This document shows positions 9,539 to 18,180 of a DNA stretch of 64,000 nucleotides, one piece after another. The notes under the pieces were generated by a model. It worked only from the letters and a program-made list of their open reading frames with translations, was not told the origin of the DNA and did no database searches. Position numbers and translations under genes: made by a program. The stretch lies in the NCBI GenBank assembly GCA_029881805.1, contig JAOULW010000003.1, positions 120,664 through 184,663 of the forward strand, read 5' to 3'. This DNA comes from Candidatus Bathyarchaeota archaeon. Its GTDB lineage: Archaea > Thermoproteota > Bathyarchaeia > Bathyarchaeales > Bathycorpusculaceae. Every line of letters begins with the position of its first letter. Position 1 is the stretch's first letter.

Positions 9539-10036
9539 TTGGAGCCATTTATCTTGAAGATAGAAACGTTTGAAAATGTAAAGGATCAGATTGGATTTTG
9601 TGGGATTTGGTGTGGCAGTTGTGTAGTAGGTAATGGAGTTTTGAGGGAGCTAACAAAAAGGTATGGGGAAATTATCAAGAAGTATGGCGTGGACGAGTGG
9701 GGACCTAAAGACTTCGATGTCAAGGAATTCATGAATGGACTTGCTTCAATACAAACTATCCCTGTGTGTCAAGGATGTTTGAAAGACGGTGGCCGAACAA
9801 ACTGCGAAATGAGAAACTGTGCGTCAAACAAGAAAATAAGCGACTGTAGCCAATGCGACCAACCTACGAAGTGTAAGAATACTGAGATACTGCAGCATAT
9901 GCGTACAGGCGCCCTTGACGCAGGTCTTATGGTAAAAACTGAGAACATTGATCGAAAAAAACTCATGGAGAACTGGACTGCAGAACTGAAAAGCAAGTGG
10001 CCCACGTGCATCTTATTTATGCATGACGAACAGTAG
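9539..10036 (+). CDS. DUF3795-type cysteine-rich protein
   Basis: 165 aa with thirteen cysteines, beginning FCGIWCGSC and continuing with CQGC, CEMRNC, CSQCDQPTKC; this is the DUF3795 pattern, presumed metal-binding with unknown function. The start is uncertain: TTG 9539 gives the longest product, TTG 9554 removes five residues. Two more DUF3795 proteins occur at 13470-13838 and 14221-14598. Confidence 0.75.
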   Translation: MEPFILKIETFENVKDQIGFCGIWCGSCVVGNGVLRELTKRYGEIIKKYGVDEWGPKDFDVKEFMNGLASIQTIPVCQGCLKDGGRTNCEMRNCASNKKISDCSQCDQPTKCKNTEILQHMRTGALDAGLMVKTENIDRKKLMENWTAELKSKWPTCILFMHDEQ

Positions 10037-10206
10037 CGTCGTTTGATTAAAAAACTAGGTAAACATTCAAACATAACGAGCTCGGCTACTTGGGACCAGT
10101 TTACCTTTGTTTTCAATGCTTCAAAATTTTGTGTGCGAATAACGGCAATAGTTTTATATAAGATAGTGCCATATAGAACAAATGAGAATGGGAGGACAAC
10201 ACAAAA

Positions 10207-10680
10207 ATGAATGAGAATGAAGCAAAACATTTTAGCCTTCAACTAATGGAAACTGCGTGGGCAGTCTATGTCACTACAATCGACGAAGAAGGCTTACCTA
10301 ATACACGAGCCATGGATAATCTAAGAAGTAAAGAACGATTCCCAAAACTAGTGAACCTGTTCAAAACTCATGAAGACGACTTGTGGATCTTATTGTCAAC
10401 AAACACCTCATCTGCCAAAATAGAACAAATCGAGAAAAATCCTGCAGTGAGCGCTTATTATTGCGAACCAAGAAAATTTCATGGAGTAATGCTGAACGGA
10501 ATGATAGAAATCGCCAAAGACTCTGAACTTAAAAAGGCAGTCTGGCATGATTATTGGACAAAATTTTACCCCAAAGGGGTCGATGACCCAGACTACACTC
10601 TACTTAGCCTACATCCTACGCGCGCCAAAGGTTGGCACGGAGAAGGAAGTTTCAGCTTCACCTTAAAGGCACAAAAATAA
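10207..10680 (+). CDS. Pyridoxamine 5'-phosphate oxidase-family (FMN split-barrel) protein
   Basis: 157 aa resembling the general-stress-protein-26 branch of the FMN split-barrel family: N-terminal helix, then VYVTTIDEEGLPNTRAM, WILLSTNTSSAK, AVSAYYCEP and GMIEIAKD strands. It probably binds a flavin; substrate unknown. Start ATG is preceded by GGAGG about 11 bases upstream. Confidence 0.8.
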   Translation: MNENEAKHFSLQLMETAWAVYVTTIDEEGLPNTRAMDNLRSKERFPKLVNLFKTHEDDLWILLSTNTSSAKIEQIEKNPAVSAYYCEPRKFHGVMLNGMIEIAKDSELKKAVWHDYWTKFYPKGVDDPDYTLLSLHPTRAKGWHGEGSFSFTLKAQK

Positions 10681-10724
10681 AAAACAATCGAGGCTAATTG
10701 TGCAAAGTCACAGAGGATTAATCG

Positions 10725-11540
10725 ATGAATAAACTCTTAACCAGCGAAAAGGTCAAGGTGAACGGTCAGTCGATTTCATGCTTGTTGCAGAAGGGAGCGA
10801 AAGAGTCGATTGTTTTTATACACGGATTCGGCGCTTCTAAGGAAACCTTTCTTGAAGCATTTGAGCGTGAAGAGTTCCAAAACTTTACGATGTTAGCTGC
10901 TGATCTAATAGGATTCGGCGACAGTGACAAACCCATTGATTTCTCTTATGAAATGACAGATCAAGCGAGGATTCTTAGAAAGGCAATTGATCTTCTGGAT
11001 TTAAATCGGTTCCATCTTGTGGCCCATAGCATGGGTGGAATAATCGGAATAAAATTGGGTAAAATGGTTCCTGATCGCCTTTGCTCATTCATCAACGCTG
11101 AAGGAAACATTACTGCGGAAGACTGTACAATAAGCAAACAGGTTGCAGGCATGGGCGACGAGTATTTCGCACTAGAAGGGCTGGAGCAACTCAAACGCAG
11201 CATTGCCGAAGAAGCTGAAAGAACTCAAGATTGGGTGTTGAGAGACTACGTAAAGAGTTTATCAAAAGCTACGCCTGAATCCTTGTATAAGAGTTCAGTA
11301 TCTACTGTTTACGAGTCGAATTTTGGTGATTTGCTGACACGTTTTTCTCAACTTCCTTTTTATAAATGCTACATTTATGGTGAAAAGAACACAGGGGTGT
11401 TTCCCGCTGAAAAGCTGCTAGAACAGAAAGGAATTCCATTGTTTTACGTCTCTAATAGTGGGCATTCAATGATGAAGGAGAATCCTGACGAATTCTATGA
11501 TCTTGTTTTGAATATAGTTAGACGAAGAGAGCATCTGTGA
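10725..11540 (+). CDS. Alpha/beta hydrolase
   Basis: 271-aa alpha/beta-hydrolase. It has the oxyanion segment VFIHGFGASKE, nucleophile elbow VAHSMGG (Ser near residue 101) and a late catalytic His in SNSGHSMM. Substrate unknown. It lies 45 bases after the FMN split-barrel gene and 57 bases before a MarR-type regulator, so the three may share expression. Confidence 0.85.
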   Translation: MNKLLTSEKVKVNGQSISCLLQKGAKESIVFIHGFGASKETFLEAFEREEFQNFTMLAADLIGFGDSDKPIDFSYEMTDQARILRKAIDLLDLNRFHLVAHSMGGIIGIKLGKMVPDRLCSFINAEGNITAEDCTISKQVAGMGDEYFALEGLEQLKRSIAEEAERTQDWVLRDYVKSLSKATPESLYKSSVSTVYESNFGDLLTRFSQLPFYKCYIYGEKNTGVFPAEKLLEQKGIPLFYVSNSGHSMMKENPDEFYDLVLNIVRRREHL

Positions 11541-11596
11541 CCACCAAAAAATACATGTTTATAAACTGCTAATCATTTTCGCTGGGGATCGAGAAA

Positions 11597-12034
11597 TTGA
11601 AAACCTTACGACAAGGGGGCTTTCTAATTGCCAAGATCCATCACTTGTCAAGTCGAATTTTTGCCAGAATATTGAAGAAAGCAGGTATTGATGAGATCAA
11701 TCCTGCACAAGGGAGAATCCTATTCGTTCTCTGGAAAAAGGACGAGATTCCAATCGGTGAGTTGGCTAAAGAAACAAGGCTTAGCAAATCAACTCTGACA
11801 AGCATGCTGGATCGTCTTGAAAGAACAGGTTATGTAGTTCGAGTACCTTCTAGGGAAGATCGTCGAATCATTTTGATAAAACGTACAGAAAAAGACAAAC
11901 ACCTTGAAGACAAATATATTCAAGTCTCAAATGAAATGACACGGCTATTCTATCATGGATTTACCTCAAAAGAGATTGATGATTTCGAAAATTATCTGAG
12001 GCGACTCCTAGCCAATCTCATCAAGAACACCTAA
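11597..12034 (+). CDS. MarR-family transcriptional regulator
   Basis: 145-aa winged-helix protein: IGELAKETRLSKSTLTSML (recognition region, around residues 55-75) followed by LERTGYVVRVPSREDRRII, the typical MarR wing with DxRxxxI. Start TTG at 11597 with GGGGATCGAG upstream. A TATA-like ATGTTTATAAAC lies around 11553-11564. It probably regulates neighbouring genes, perhaps the SagB-like gene downstream; this is inference. Confidence 0.85.
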   Translation: MKTLRQGGFLIAKIHHLSSRIFARILKKAGIDEINPAQGRILFVLWKKDEIPIGELAKETRLSKSTLTSMLDRLERTGYVVRVPSREDRRIILIKRTEKDKHLEDKYIQVSNEMTRLFYHGFTSKEIDDFENYLRRLLANLIKNT

Positions 12035-12342
12035 GATACTATAAAAAGCTATGCGAATCGCTATATAGAAACAAGAATCTCACTTCAAACGATTATTTTA
12101 AAAAGAAAGAATTTTCTGCTCCAAAATGAAAAGCGCCCTGGCCTAGATTCACACTCGAGTTCAAACTCGGAAAGTCGAAATCTACATCCTTCTGTTAATT
12201 CCCGCGCGCACACTAATACGCGTAAACTCCGCATACACCGCATTAGTGGTTCTTCTCGCTCATCTCAAATCACCAATAACAATTGAATTTATATATAATA
12301 TCGCTAAATGTGATTTCTACTTAACTACACGCGCGTAAGGCG
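12035..12342 (+). other. Intergenic region with tRNA-derived relic, inverted repeat and TATA box
   Basis: No gene seen in these 308 bases. At 12130-12143 is an exact 14-base match (AAAGCGCCCTGGCC) to bases 13262-13275, which cover the 3' end of tRNA-Asp; a degenerate match continues about 20 bases into the T-arm. At 12211-12220 and 12239-12248 is an imperfect 10-base inverted repeat (CACTAATACG / CGCATTAGTG). A strong TATA box (TTTATATATAA, about 12288-12298) probably drives the next gene. The T-arm relic together with tRNA-Asp brackets the SagB-like gene. Confidence 0.55.
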
Positions 12343-13098
12343 ATGCAAATGGTGACGAGTTACAGAAAATACTTGAAAAATCAAGCATTTCCTGGCATGA
12401 CTGAAATGGAAACTGATCTGATGAAAGGATTACCTCTCCCTCTAATTCAGAAGCCGTATCCAGAAAATGCAAATCTCATTGACCTTATTTCTCCACAACA
12501 GTTTAGCATTGGCAGGATCCCTCTGATAGACGCTATCAGAAATAGAAGAAGCCGTCGCAAATTCAAAGAGAAACCACTCACCCTTGAAGAGCTATCATTT
12601 CTGCTGTGGGCTACCCAAGGCGTCCAGAAACTTATACGAAATGGATTAATCACTCTACGCACTGTTCCCTCTGGTGGCGCAATGCATCCTTTTGAAACCT
12701 ATTTGCTCATCAACTCGGTGAACAGTGTGAGACACGGTCTGTATCGATATTTAGCTTTGGAGCACAAGATGTATAAGTTATCGTGTGATGATGTTGATCT
12801 ACCTGCAAAAATCAATGAAGCCTGTAATGGTCAGAACTTCATTGGCAAAAGTGCAGTGGTTTTCATTTGGACTGTAAGACCATATAGGACAGAATACCGA
12901 TATGGAGAGGACTCACTCAAGGACATATTGATTAGTGTTGGACACATATGCCAGAACCTATACCTTGCTTGTGAATCCATAGGAGCTGGTACATGTTCAA
13001 TAATAGCTTACAACCAAAAATTGCTGGATAATTTCATCGGTGTTGATGGAGACGATGAGATAGTATTGTATCTAGCTCCGGTCGGGAAAGTTCAATAG
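12343..13098 (+). CDS. SagB-type nitroreductase-like oxidoreductase
   Basis: 251-aa flavin oxidoreductase of the SagB/ThcOx branch of the nitroreductase family. Marks are NRRSRRKF near residue 68, SFLLWATQGV, TVPSGGAMHPFETYLL and a late GAGTCSIIAYN. In toxin clusters SagB oxidises azolines, but no azoline-forming partner is present here, so a stand-alone flavin enzyme is more likely. Start ATG 12343; ATG 12349 is equally possible. It is bracketed by a tRNA-Asp-derived relic and tRNA-Asp itself. Confidence 0.8.
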   Translation: MQMVTSYRKYLKNQAFPGMTEMETDLMKGLPLPLIQKPYPENANLIDLISPQQFSIGRIPLIDAIRNRRSRRKFKEKPLTLEELSFLLWATQGVQKLIRNGLITLRTVPSGGAMHPFETYLLINSVNSVRHGLYRYLALEHKMYKLSCDDVDLPAKINEACNGQNFIGKSAVVFIWTVRPYRTEYRYGEDSLKDILISVGHICQNLYLACESIGAGTCSIIAYNQKLLDNFIGVDGDDEIVLYLAPVGKVQ

Positions 13099-13265
13099 CA
13101 CCCATAATCTCACGCATGCAAGCACGCGCAATTGCTGTATTTCATTATCAGGCTGCAGTGAAGGTATGCGATATTAAAACCAATGAAGCATTTATTGGGA
13201 GTTAACCTCATATGGAACGATTTTCTTAAAAATATAGGATATTTGGGGTCTTAAATGGAAGAAAG

Positions 13266-13340
13266 CGCCCTGGCCGGGATTTGAACCCGGGTCCAGCGGG
13301 CGACAGCCGCTAATACTAGACCGGACTATACTACCAGGGC
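13266..13340 (-). tRNA. tRNA-Asp(GTC)
   Basis: 75-nt cloverleaf on the minus strand. Acceptor GCCCTGG pairs with CCAGGGC, discriminator G. Anticodon stem AGCGG/CCGCT encloses loop CTGTCGC with anticodon GTC. The T-arm reads CCCGGGTTCAAATCCCGG. No CCA is encoded. Confidence 0.93.
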
Positions 13341-13469
13341 TTTTGAAAGCAGCAAAAACAACATGACAAATGTGGCAAATAAACTTTTTAGTCTTATTCA
13401 TTCAGTCTCTAGTTTTTCTGAAGTCTTTCATAAAAATCCAACATTTAAATTCCTCACTCTTCTGCATGT

Positions 13470-13838
13470 TTACTGTTGTCTTACGGCATCTTCGGCGTTT
13501 TCAAGTCTGACTTTTGGCGTCTTTTTGACCAGTTCTAGCCACTTCTTATTGCCATGCTTCTTTCGATAGGCTAGTAGTCCAGTTCGTACCACAGCGTTTC
13601 TCTGACCTTCAGGGTTATTTGGGTCAAAATATCTAATTTGGAAGTCGTATGGAAAGTCTGCACAAAGTCCGCAATGTTCTATACCGTGTTTTGAAACGCA
13701 GGCGTAGAGTTTGCATTCCCCCCATGAAGGATGACCCTTATGAAAACTGCATCCATCACATTCTTCTTTGTAGTGGGGGCAAAGCCCGCAGTATTCACCA
13801 CATGGGGTAGCAAGTTTCATGCAATCTGATTTGTTCAT
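13470..13838 (-). CDS. DUF3795-type cysteine-rich protein
   Basis: 122 aa with CGEYCGLCPHYKEECDGC near the N-terminus, then CKLYAC and CGLCADFP, the DUF3795 arrangement. Function unknown; metal binding is presumed from the cysteine pairs. ATG start at 13838. Confidence 0.8.
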   Translation of the reverse strand: MNKSDCMKLATPCGEYCGLCPHYKEECDGCSFHKGHPSWGECKLYACVSKHGIEHCGLCADFPYDFQIRYFDPNNPEGQRNAVVRTGLLAYRKKHGNKKWLELVKKTPKVRLENAEDAVRQQ

Positions 13839-13959
13839 TTCAAATCATCCAACCACACTTCTTGAAATGACCTTAAAAATGCTTGCAAAGTTTTGGAAGC
13901 CTACTATGAACACACAAAAATGTGAGTGGGTACCAATTATAAAAAAGAAGGAATAAATT

Positions 13960-14154
13960 ATGAACAAAGTTAAGAATTGTCCAAAATGTAGTGGAACAAT
14001 GGTCATAGGTTCAGACCAAAACTTGAACGACTATTTCAGATGCACTCGTCCACCGCTAGACTCCAAAAAGCATGAGCAATATGACTACAAGATTCAACCT
14101 TATTTCTGTCAATCCTGTGGTTACGTAGAATTTTATAGGGAAAAGAAGGAATAA
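13960..14154 (+). CDS. Small double zinc-ribbon protein
   Basis: 64 aa with two CxxC knuckles, NCPKCSG near residue 8 and FCQSCGY near residue 50, forming one likely zinc ribbon. GAAGGAATAA precedes the ATG. Function unknown; it sits between two DUF3795 genes. Confidence 0.7.
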   Translation: MNKVKNCPKCSGTMVIGSDQNLNDYFRCTRPPLDSKKHEQYDYKIQPYFCQSCGYVEFYREKKE

Positions 14155-14220
14155 GACTTGAACAGAAAAGACAGATTCCTCCGTAAATCTTCTTCTCAGT
14201 TCAATGGGAGATGTTGAACT

Positions 14221-14598
14221 GTGAGTAAAGAAGTAGAATCTGTAAGCAAGCAAATTGGAGCTTGCGGCGTCTTTTGTGATTTTTGTCAGGTCTTTAGACA
14301 CATAGAATATAGATGCTTTGGGTGTGAGTGGGCCAACAGAATGTTGAGAAAAAGCAGAGAAAGCAAGAAAGGCTGCATGTTTTGGGAATGCACTCAAAAC
14401 AAGAAAGTCGAATGCTGTTTCATGTGCGTAGACTTTCCTTGTCAAACCCACTACGACTCACAAGAAGCCGTCTACACGAAACAAGCTCTAGACAGCTGGA
14501 AAGAATTGAGAAGAACTGGACTCACCTTTTGGGGAAGAAGAAAAGAACTTGAGGCTTTGCTGAAAGCCGAGGACAAAGAAGCGGCAACACAATCTTGA
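14221..14598 (+). CDS. DUF3795-type cysteine-rich protein
   Basis: 125 aa, GTG start. It shows GACGVFCDFCQVF, CFGCEW, CMFWEC and CCFMCVDFPC, the DUF3795 cysteine pattern, followed by a lysine-rich helical tail. Third member of this family within 5 kb. Confidence 0.78.
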   Translation: MSKEVESVSKQIGACGVFCDFCQVFRHIEYRCFGCEWANRMLRKSRESKKGCMFWECTQNKKVECCFMCVDFPCQTHYDSQEAVYTKQALDSWKELRRTGLTFWGRRKELEALLKAEDKEAATQS

Positions 14599-14612
14599 TG
14601 TTTTGCAGTCTG

Positions 14613-14705
14613 TTATCCGTATTTTCTTCTATAATGATCCTTAACGTAGACGCTCTTTCGTTTTCCTCCAGGCTTCCTTCGTTTATGTGCGCGTACCCTA
14701 GGCAA
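14613..14705 (-). CDS. Very small basic protein (30 aa)
   Basis: TTG start at 14705 preceded by GGTGA, TAA at 14613-14615. The product begins LPRVRAHKRRKPGGKRK and ends HYRRKYG; eleven of its 30 residues are Lys or Arg. It resembles in style the short Arg/His-rich proteins of unknown function seen in TACK archaea. It lies antisense in the gap after the third DUF3795 gene; the remaining 14706-14914 stretch shows nothing. Confidence 0.45.
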   Translation of the reverse strand: MPRVRAHKRRKPGGKRKSVYVKDHYRRKYG

Positions 14706-14914
14706 TATCACGTCACCAGACCCCACTTACAACGTATGACGTAAAAAAAGTTATGAACTCTAGCTTCAGATCAAGACTTATTTCAGTTGATGCCGACGCA
14801 GTAATTCAAAATATCTAACCTATCAAGAGGCCGCGAAGTCACACATAGACCTGACCTATCCACCTGAAAGATCTCAGGCAATTTACCGAAAATAAGCAAA
14901 AAAGGCTTTAAAAG

Positions 14915-15017
14915 CGCCGGGAGTGGGATTCGAACCCACGCGGCCCCGAGAGGCCACAGGCTGTAAGGCAATCTAGTGTCTCCAGGCCTGCTCCCTACCT
15001 GACTAGGAGACCCCGGC
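14915..15017 (-). tRNA. tRNA-Ser(GGA) with a 17-nt intron
   Basis: Type-II tRNA on the minus strand. Acceptor GCCGGGG pairs with TCCCGGC, discriminator G (archaeal Ser identity). Anticodon stem CAGGC/GCCTG encloses 24 nt instead of 7. Any removal of 17 contiguous bases that keeps at least four 5' loop bases gives anticodon GGA. There is a long variable arm (GGCC/GGCC type) and T-arm GTGGG/CCCAC. Without the intron the length is 86 nt, normal for Ser. Most likely splice: CTGGAG^...^A, position 37/38. Confidence 0.85.
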
Positions 15018-15081
15018 ACTGCTAGGTTAATCTTTATAATGTGATTTGATTTAATGCTTATTCTGTCTATCTTTAGTAGCC

Positions 15082-15699
15082 TTATTCTTTTTGGGCGACC
15101 AATACTCTGTAGCCGCTTTTTCTTGCAAGAATTGCAACGTTTCCGAAAGTCTCTTTGAAAATCATTTGCAGTCTTTTTCCGCCGACTTTCGATTTCACAA
15201 CCATTTGTAAAAGAGCTTTATGTAACATGTGCTCGGATGCTCCAGCAATTATCGCTTTGACAGTTTCCATCCCAGCACTTACAGGCGGATTTGAAAACAC
15301 ACAGCTGAAACTTAAACCTCTAACGGGCTCGTAGAGATGACCTCGTTTAACCTCTGCATTGATGGCGCTGTTGATTTCGATGTTTTCTCTTGCAAGCCAC
15401 ACAGCCCGTTCATTCACGTCAACTAAGACAACATGAAGGTTAGGATTGAAAACAGCGGCTGCGATTCCAACAGCACCGTAACCGCATCCAATATCCAATA
15501 CGCGACCTTCATCTGGAAGAATCATTGACTCGATTAACAGCCTCGTGCCTAGGTCAAGACGTTTTTTGGAGAAAACACCAGAAGCCGTCAGAAACTCGAA
15601 AGTTCTTCCACGTAGATTTGTGCGAATTACGCCAAGTTCCAACTTGGATTTTGGATGCTTTGCAAAGTAGTGATCTTGGCTTCCGGTTTTTTGGGGCAT
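15082..15699 (-). CDS. Class I SAM-dependent methyltransferase, RsmC-like
   Basis: 205-aa methyltransferase of the MTS (RsmC-like) family. The SAM-binding motif is VLDIGCGYGAVGIA near residue 67, an acidic VVLVDVNERA follows, and the catalytic motif is FSNPPVSAG near residue 133; NPP is typical of base-amino N-methyltransferases. The target may be rRNA or tRNA guanine. The ATG directly abuts the stop of cbf5, so it forms one operon with L14e and cbf5. Confidence 0.85.
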   Translation of the reverse strand: MPQKTGSQDHYFAKHPKSKLELGVIRTNLRGRTFEFLTASGVFSKKRLDLGTRLLIESMILPDEGRVLDIGCGYGAVGIAAAVFNPNLHVVLVDVNERAVWLARENIEINSAINAEVKRGHLYEPVRGLSFSCVFSNPPVSAGMETVKAIIAGASEHMLHKALLQMVVKSKVGGKRLQMIFKETFGNVAILARKSGYRVLVAQKE

Positions 15700-16726
15700 T
15701 TATATTTCGCCACTTTTCCAGCATTTGGGATACGTACCCCGAGGCATCAAAACTCTTTTAGTCTCTGCTACGACACCGTGCTCCATATCCATAATGTCTT
15801 TTGTAGATACAACGGGCCTAGCCAAAGCCACAGCCTCGGCCTTTAAAGTAAAAATGGCCGCCATTAAGCCGCGGTTTATTCCGGTTTCAAGTGATAAAAC
15901 TCCTGGAGCAGTGAGGCTTGCTCCGTGGCATACGGCGTCAACGGCAGAATCTCTGATGTAAATTTTTGGAACTAGAGCCAGAGCATTCTCCATTGGTTGT
16001 ATAAATTTTCTCAAAATACTCTCGTCTTTTTGCTGTTGCCATTCCATAAACCAGTAAGCTACATCATGCAAAGTTACAATATCCCCGCCCTCGACGAAAG
16101 GTCCGCCCCGCGTCCTCCGAAGTTCTTGCATGTGAGCTCCACATCCTAGAACCTCGCCCACATCATAACAAAGCTTGCGTATGTACGTGCCGCCTTCGCA
16201 GCCAACCCTGAAAAGAACATTTCGTCTGTCAATCTCAAGAAAATCTAGATAGTAAATTCGTCTAGTTCGCAGCTGCCGTTTAACTGATGCTCGCACGGGA
16301 GGTCTCTGGTATATTATGTCCTCAAATTCTTTCAGAACCGTTTTGACATGCTTTTCAGCAACTTCGCCATGAAGTTTCATTACGCAAATGTATTCTTTAC
16401 CGCTGTGGAGCAGGGCTTGAACGATTTTTCTAGATTCCTCTAAAGTGATGGGTAGGACGCCAGTCACTTTGGGATTTCTCTGGCTATTTGTTAGCCTCTA
16501 GAGTCCCGCCGTGGCCGACGTGTTCAAGCTTGAGGATACGTTTAACCCACGCAGCCACTTCGTGGCTTGTCGGACCGGCTGGTTTATCCAGATTTATGAC
16601 ACCGTACCGTATGTATTCTTCAGTGGCTCTTTCCTCAGGTTTATGTCCATAACGAGGGTCGGTTTTGTCCTCAGCTTTCATTATCAGTTTACGTTCAGTT
16701 TCCCATGGAGCAACACTTCTAGGCAT
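15700..16726 (-). CDS. cbf5: RNA pseudouridine synthase Cbf5, gene interrupted by a 22-nt intron
   Basis: Catalytic subunit of the archaeal H/ACA RNP, also able to modify tRNA position 55. The gene is complement(join(15700..16475,16498..16726)). Unspliced, the frame stops just after GHGGTLEANK. Removing 16476-16497 restores GHGGTLDPKVTGVLP, the catalytic motif with Asp77, and yields 334 aa, the normal length. The N-terminal TruB domain (INLDKPAGPTSHE, GTYIRKLCYD) is followed by a C-terminal PUA domain (DAVCHGASL to YPKCW). It is co-oriented with L14e upstream and a methyltransferase downstream. Confidence 0.92.
16476..16497 (-). other. Archaeal bulge-helix-bulge intron in cbf5 mRNA
   Basis: Seen directly: the RNA folds as outer helix GGGA/TCCC (16504-16507 with 16471-16474), a 4-bp central helix CTCT/AGAG, and inner helix GGCT/AGCC closed by a 7-nt loop. 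The two 3-nt bulges are AGA (5') and AAA (3'), giving a perfect hBHBh' substrate. Cutting after the second base of each bulge removes exactly 22 nt and joins G to AT, creating the catalytic Asp codon in frame. cbf5 introns processed by the tRNA splicing endonuclease are known in crenarchaeota. Confidence 0.93.
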
Positions 16727-16776
16727 GACAAGTCTTCTCTCCTATTAGGTAGAAAAAGGCTTGGAAGTATAATAGT

Positions 16777-17067
16777 TTAAACCGAAGTTGAGGCTGGCTT
16801 TACCATTTGCGCTATTTCTTCCAGCTTCCCTGACGTCTTCAGTGCTTCTTCGACTTCCTCGTCGGATGCCCCACGCTTTATGTCAATCTTGTCTTGAAGG
16901 GGTTCAATGTGATTCATGTTTGCCCTTCGCCTTCTTACACCAGTCACGCCTTTTGGACCAGTTACTACCACGAAGCTTTTGTCCATTAGGTCAACTATCA
17001 CACATTTCCTTCCGGCTTCTCTACCATTCAGCTTCACACAAATTCTGCCAACTTCTATCGCAAGCAT
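16777..17067 (-). CDS. rpl14e: 50S ribosomal protein L14e
   Basis: 96-aa KOW-type ribosomal protein. It begins [19 protein letters not shown] and continues [17 protein letters not shown] with the [12 protein letters not shown] segment. Start ATG 17067 was chosen because GGAG lies eight bases upstream; the earlier GTG at 17076 falls inside that ribosome-binding site. It is upstream of cbf5, a common archaeal gene order. Confidence 0.92.
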   Translation of the reverse strand: MLAIEVGRICVKLNGREAGRKCVIVDLMDKSFVVVTGPKGVTGVRRRRANMNHIEPLQDKIDIKRGASDEEVEEALKTSGKLEEIAQMVKPASTSV

Positions 17068-17125
17068 TTTCAGCACTCCTTTTTAGAAATCAAATAGAAA
17101 ACCGTTCAAACGCATATTTATAACT

Positions 17126-18163
17126 TCACATCAAGTTGGCGAAATCTATAATCACCGAAGCATAGGCATGTGCATAGAAAAAAGTGACCCAAGACTCTCT
17201 ACGAGAAAACGATGGAGAACGCGGAAGTGCAGCAGATTTTTTTACATCTCTCGCCTTAAGTTCATCCATAATCGCGAAAAATCTATTCAAGAACTCTTTA
17301 TTGCCTGTCAGTGTGTAAGATTTACCGATTGCAGTGGCTAGATGCGCATTCCAAGCGTTTCCATCAACAGGTCGCGAAACAAACTTCCTTGGAAGGCAAG
17401 GCAGAAAATTCTTTGCGATAATGTCTTTCGTCACTTTTTCTCGGCCAAAACAGGATGTTAAAGCTAGGGCTCTGTTTGCATTTTTTGAAAAGAAATCATG
17501 GCCACCTGGACCTTTGTGTTCAGGTTCAGTTCCTACTTTTGAAAAAGGCCTTTCTACTCTGACAATTGTGTTCTTCACAAAATTTTCAGATGTTTCGAGC
17601 CACTTCTTTTGTTTTAGCGATTTTGCTGCTAGATTAAGGCAGTATGCCATCCAAAATGGGTCATAGTACTCTCTGCCTTCGGTTGATTTTAACTTGCTGA
17701 GATATTTATCTAAACGATTTCCAGCTTGTAAAATCAGTCTATCATATTTGTCATTGTTAAAAGTCCTTTCGTAAAAGACTCCGCTGAACAGCACACACGA
17801 GCAGTCATACAAGCTTTTACTTTCTTTTTCACCAATGAATCGTTTCCAATTGTTAACTATGTATTTCCAAGCCCAATCTATGTTCGACCTAAAAGTCTTT
17901 TTACCAGATATCTTGGTGTATAGGCACCAAACCCAGATTGACTCAAGAGTGTCATGGAAATCCTCTAGTATTGGAAATCTGCCTTCTTCAGTATGTTCTC
18001 CAATCTCCCACGGGCAAACACAACCGTGCAAAGTACCTTTTTCGACGTAGGGTTCAGCGATTTGGCATTTTACCAGAAACTCTGAAGCCTTTCTGAAATG
18101 TTCTTCGAGATTCTGTCTGTGCACTTCAAGTTCTCTTGAGAGCGTGCTAGGCTTAGCGCTCAT
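17126..18163 (-). CDS. Conserved-looking hypothetical protein, helical
   Basis: 345 aa, not recognised. It is rich in helices with many aromatic residues (WEIGEHTEEGRFPILEDFHDT, ESIWVWCLY, WAWKYIVNNW, DPFWMAYCLNLAA, GNAWNAHLATAIGKSY), spaced as in alpha/alpha-toroid proteins that handle glycans or prenyl groups. That comparison is only by feel. No signal peptide. It is 17 bases downstream of the M20 peptidase gene and probably co-transcribed with it. Confidence 0.7.
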   Translation of the reverse strand: MSAKPSTLSRELEVHRQNLEEHFRKASEFLVKCQIAEPYVEKGTLHGCVCPWEIGEHTEEGRFPILEDFHDTLESIWVWCLYTKISGKKTFRSNIDWAWKYIVNNWKRFIGEKESKSLYDCSCVLFSGVFYERTFNNDKYDRLILQAGNRLDKYLSKLKSTEGREYYDPFWMAYCLNLAAKSLKQKKWLETSENFVKNTIVRVERPFSKVGTEPEHKGPGGHDFFSKNANRALALTSCFGREKVTKDIIAKNFLPCLPRKFVSRPVDGNAWNAHLATAIGKSYTLTGNKEFLNRFFAIMDELKARDVKKSAALPRSPSFSRRESWVTFFYAHAYASVIIDFANLM

Positions 18164-18180
18164 TGCCTATTCTTTCCCTG

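Noticed and set aside
12343..13098. SagB-like gene as part of a peptide-azoline toxin cluster
   Set aside because: No cyclodehydratase (SagC/D-like) or precursor peptide is present nearby.
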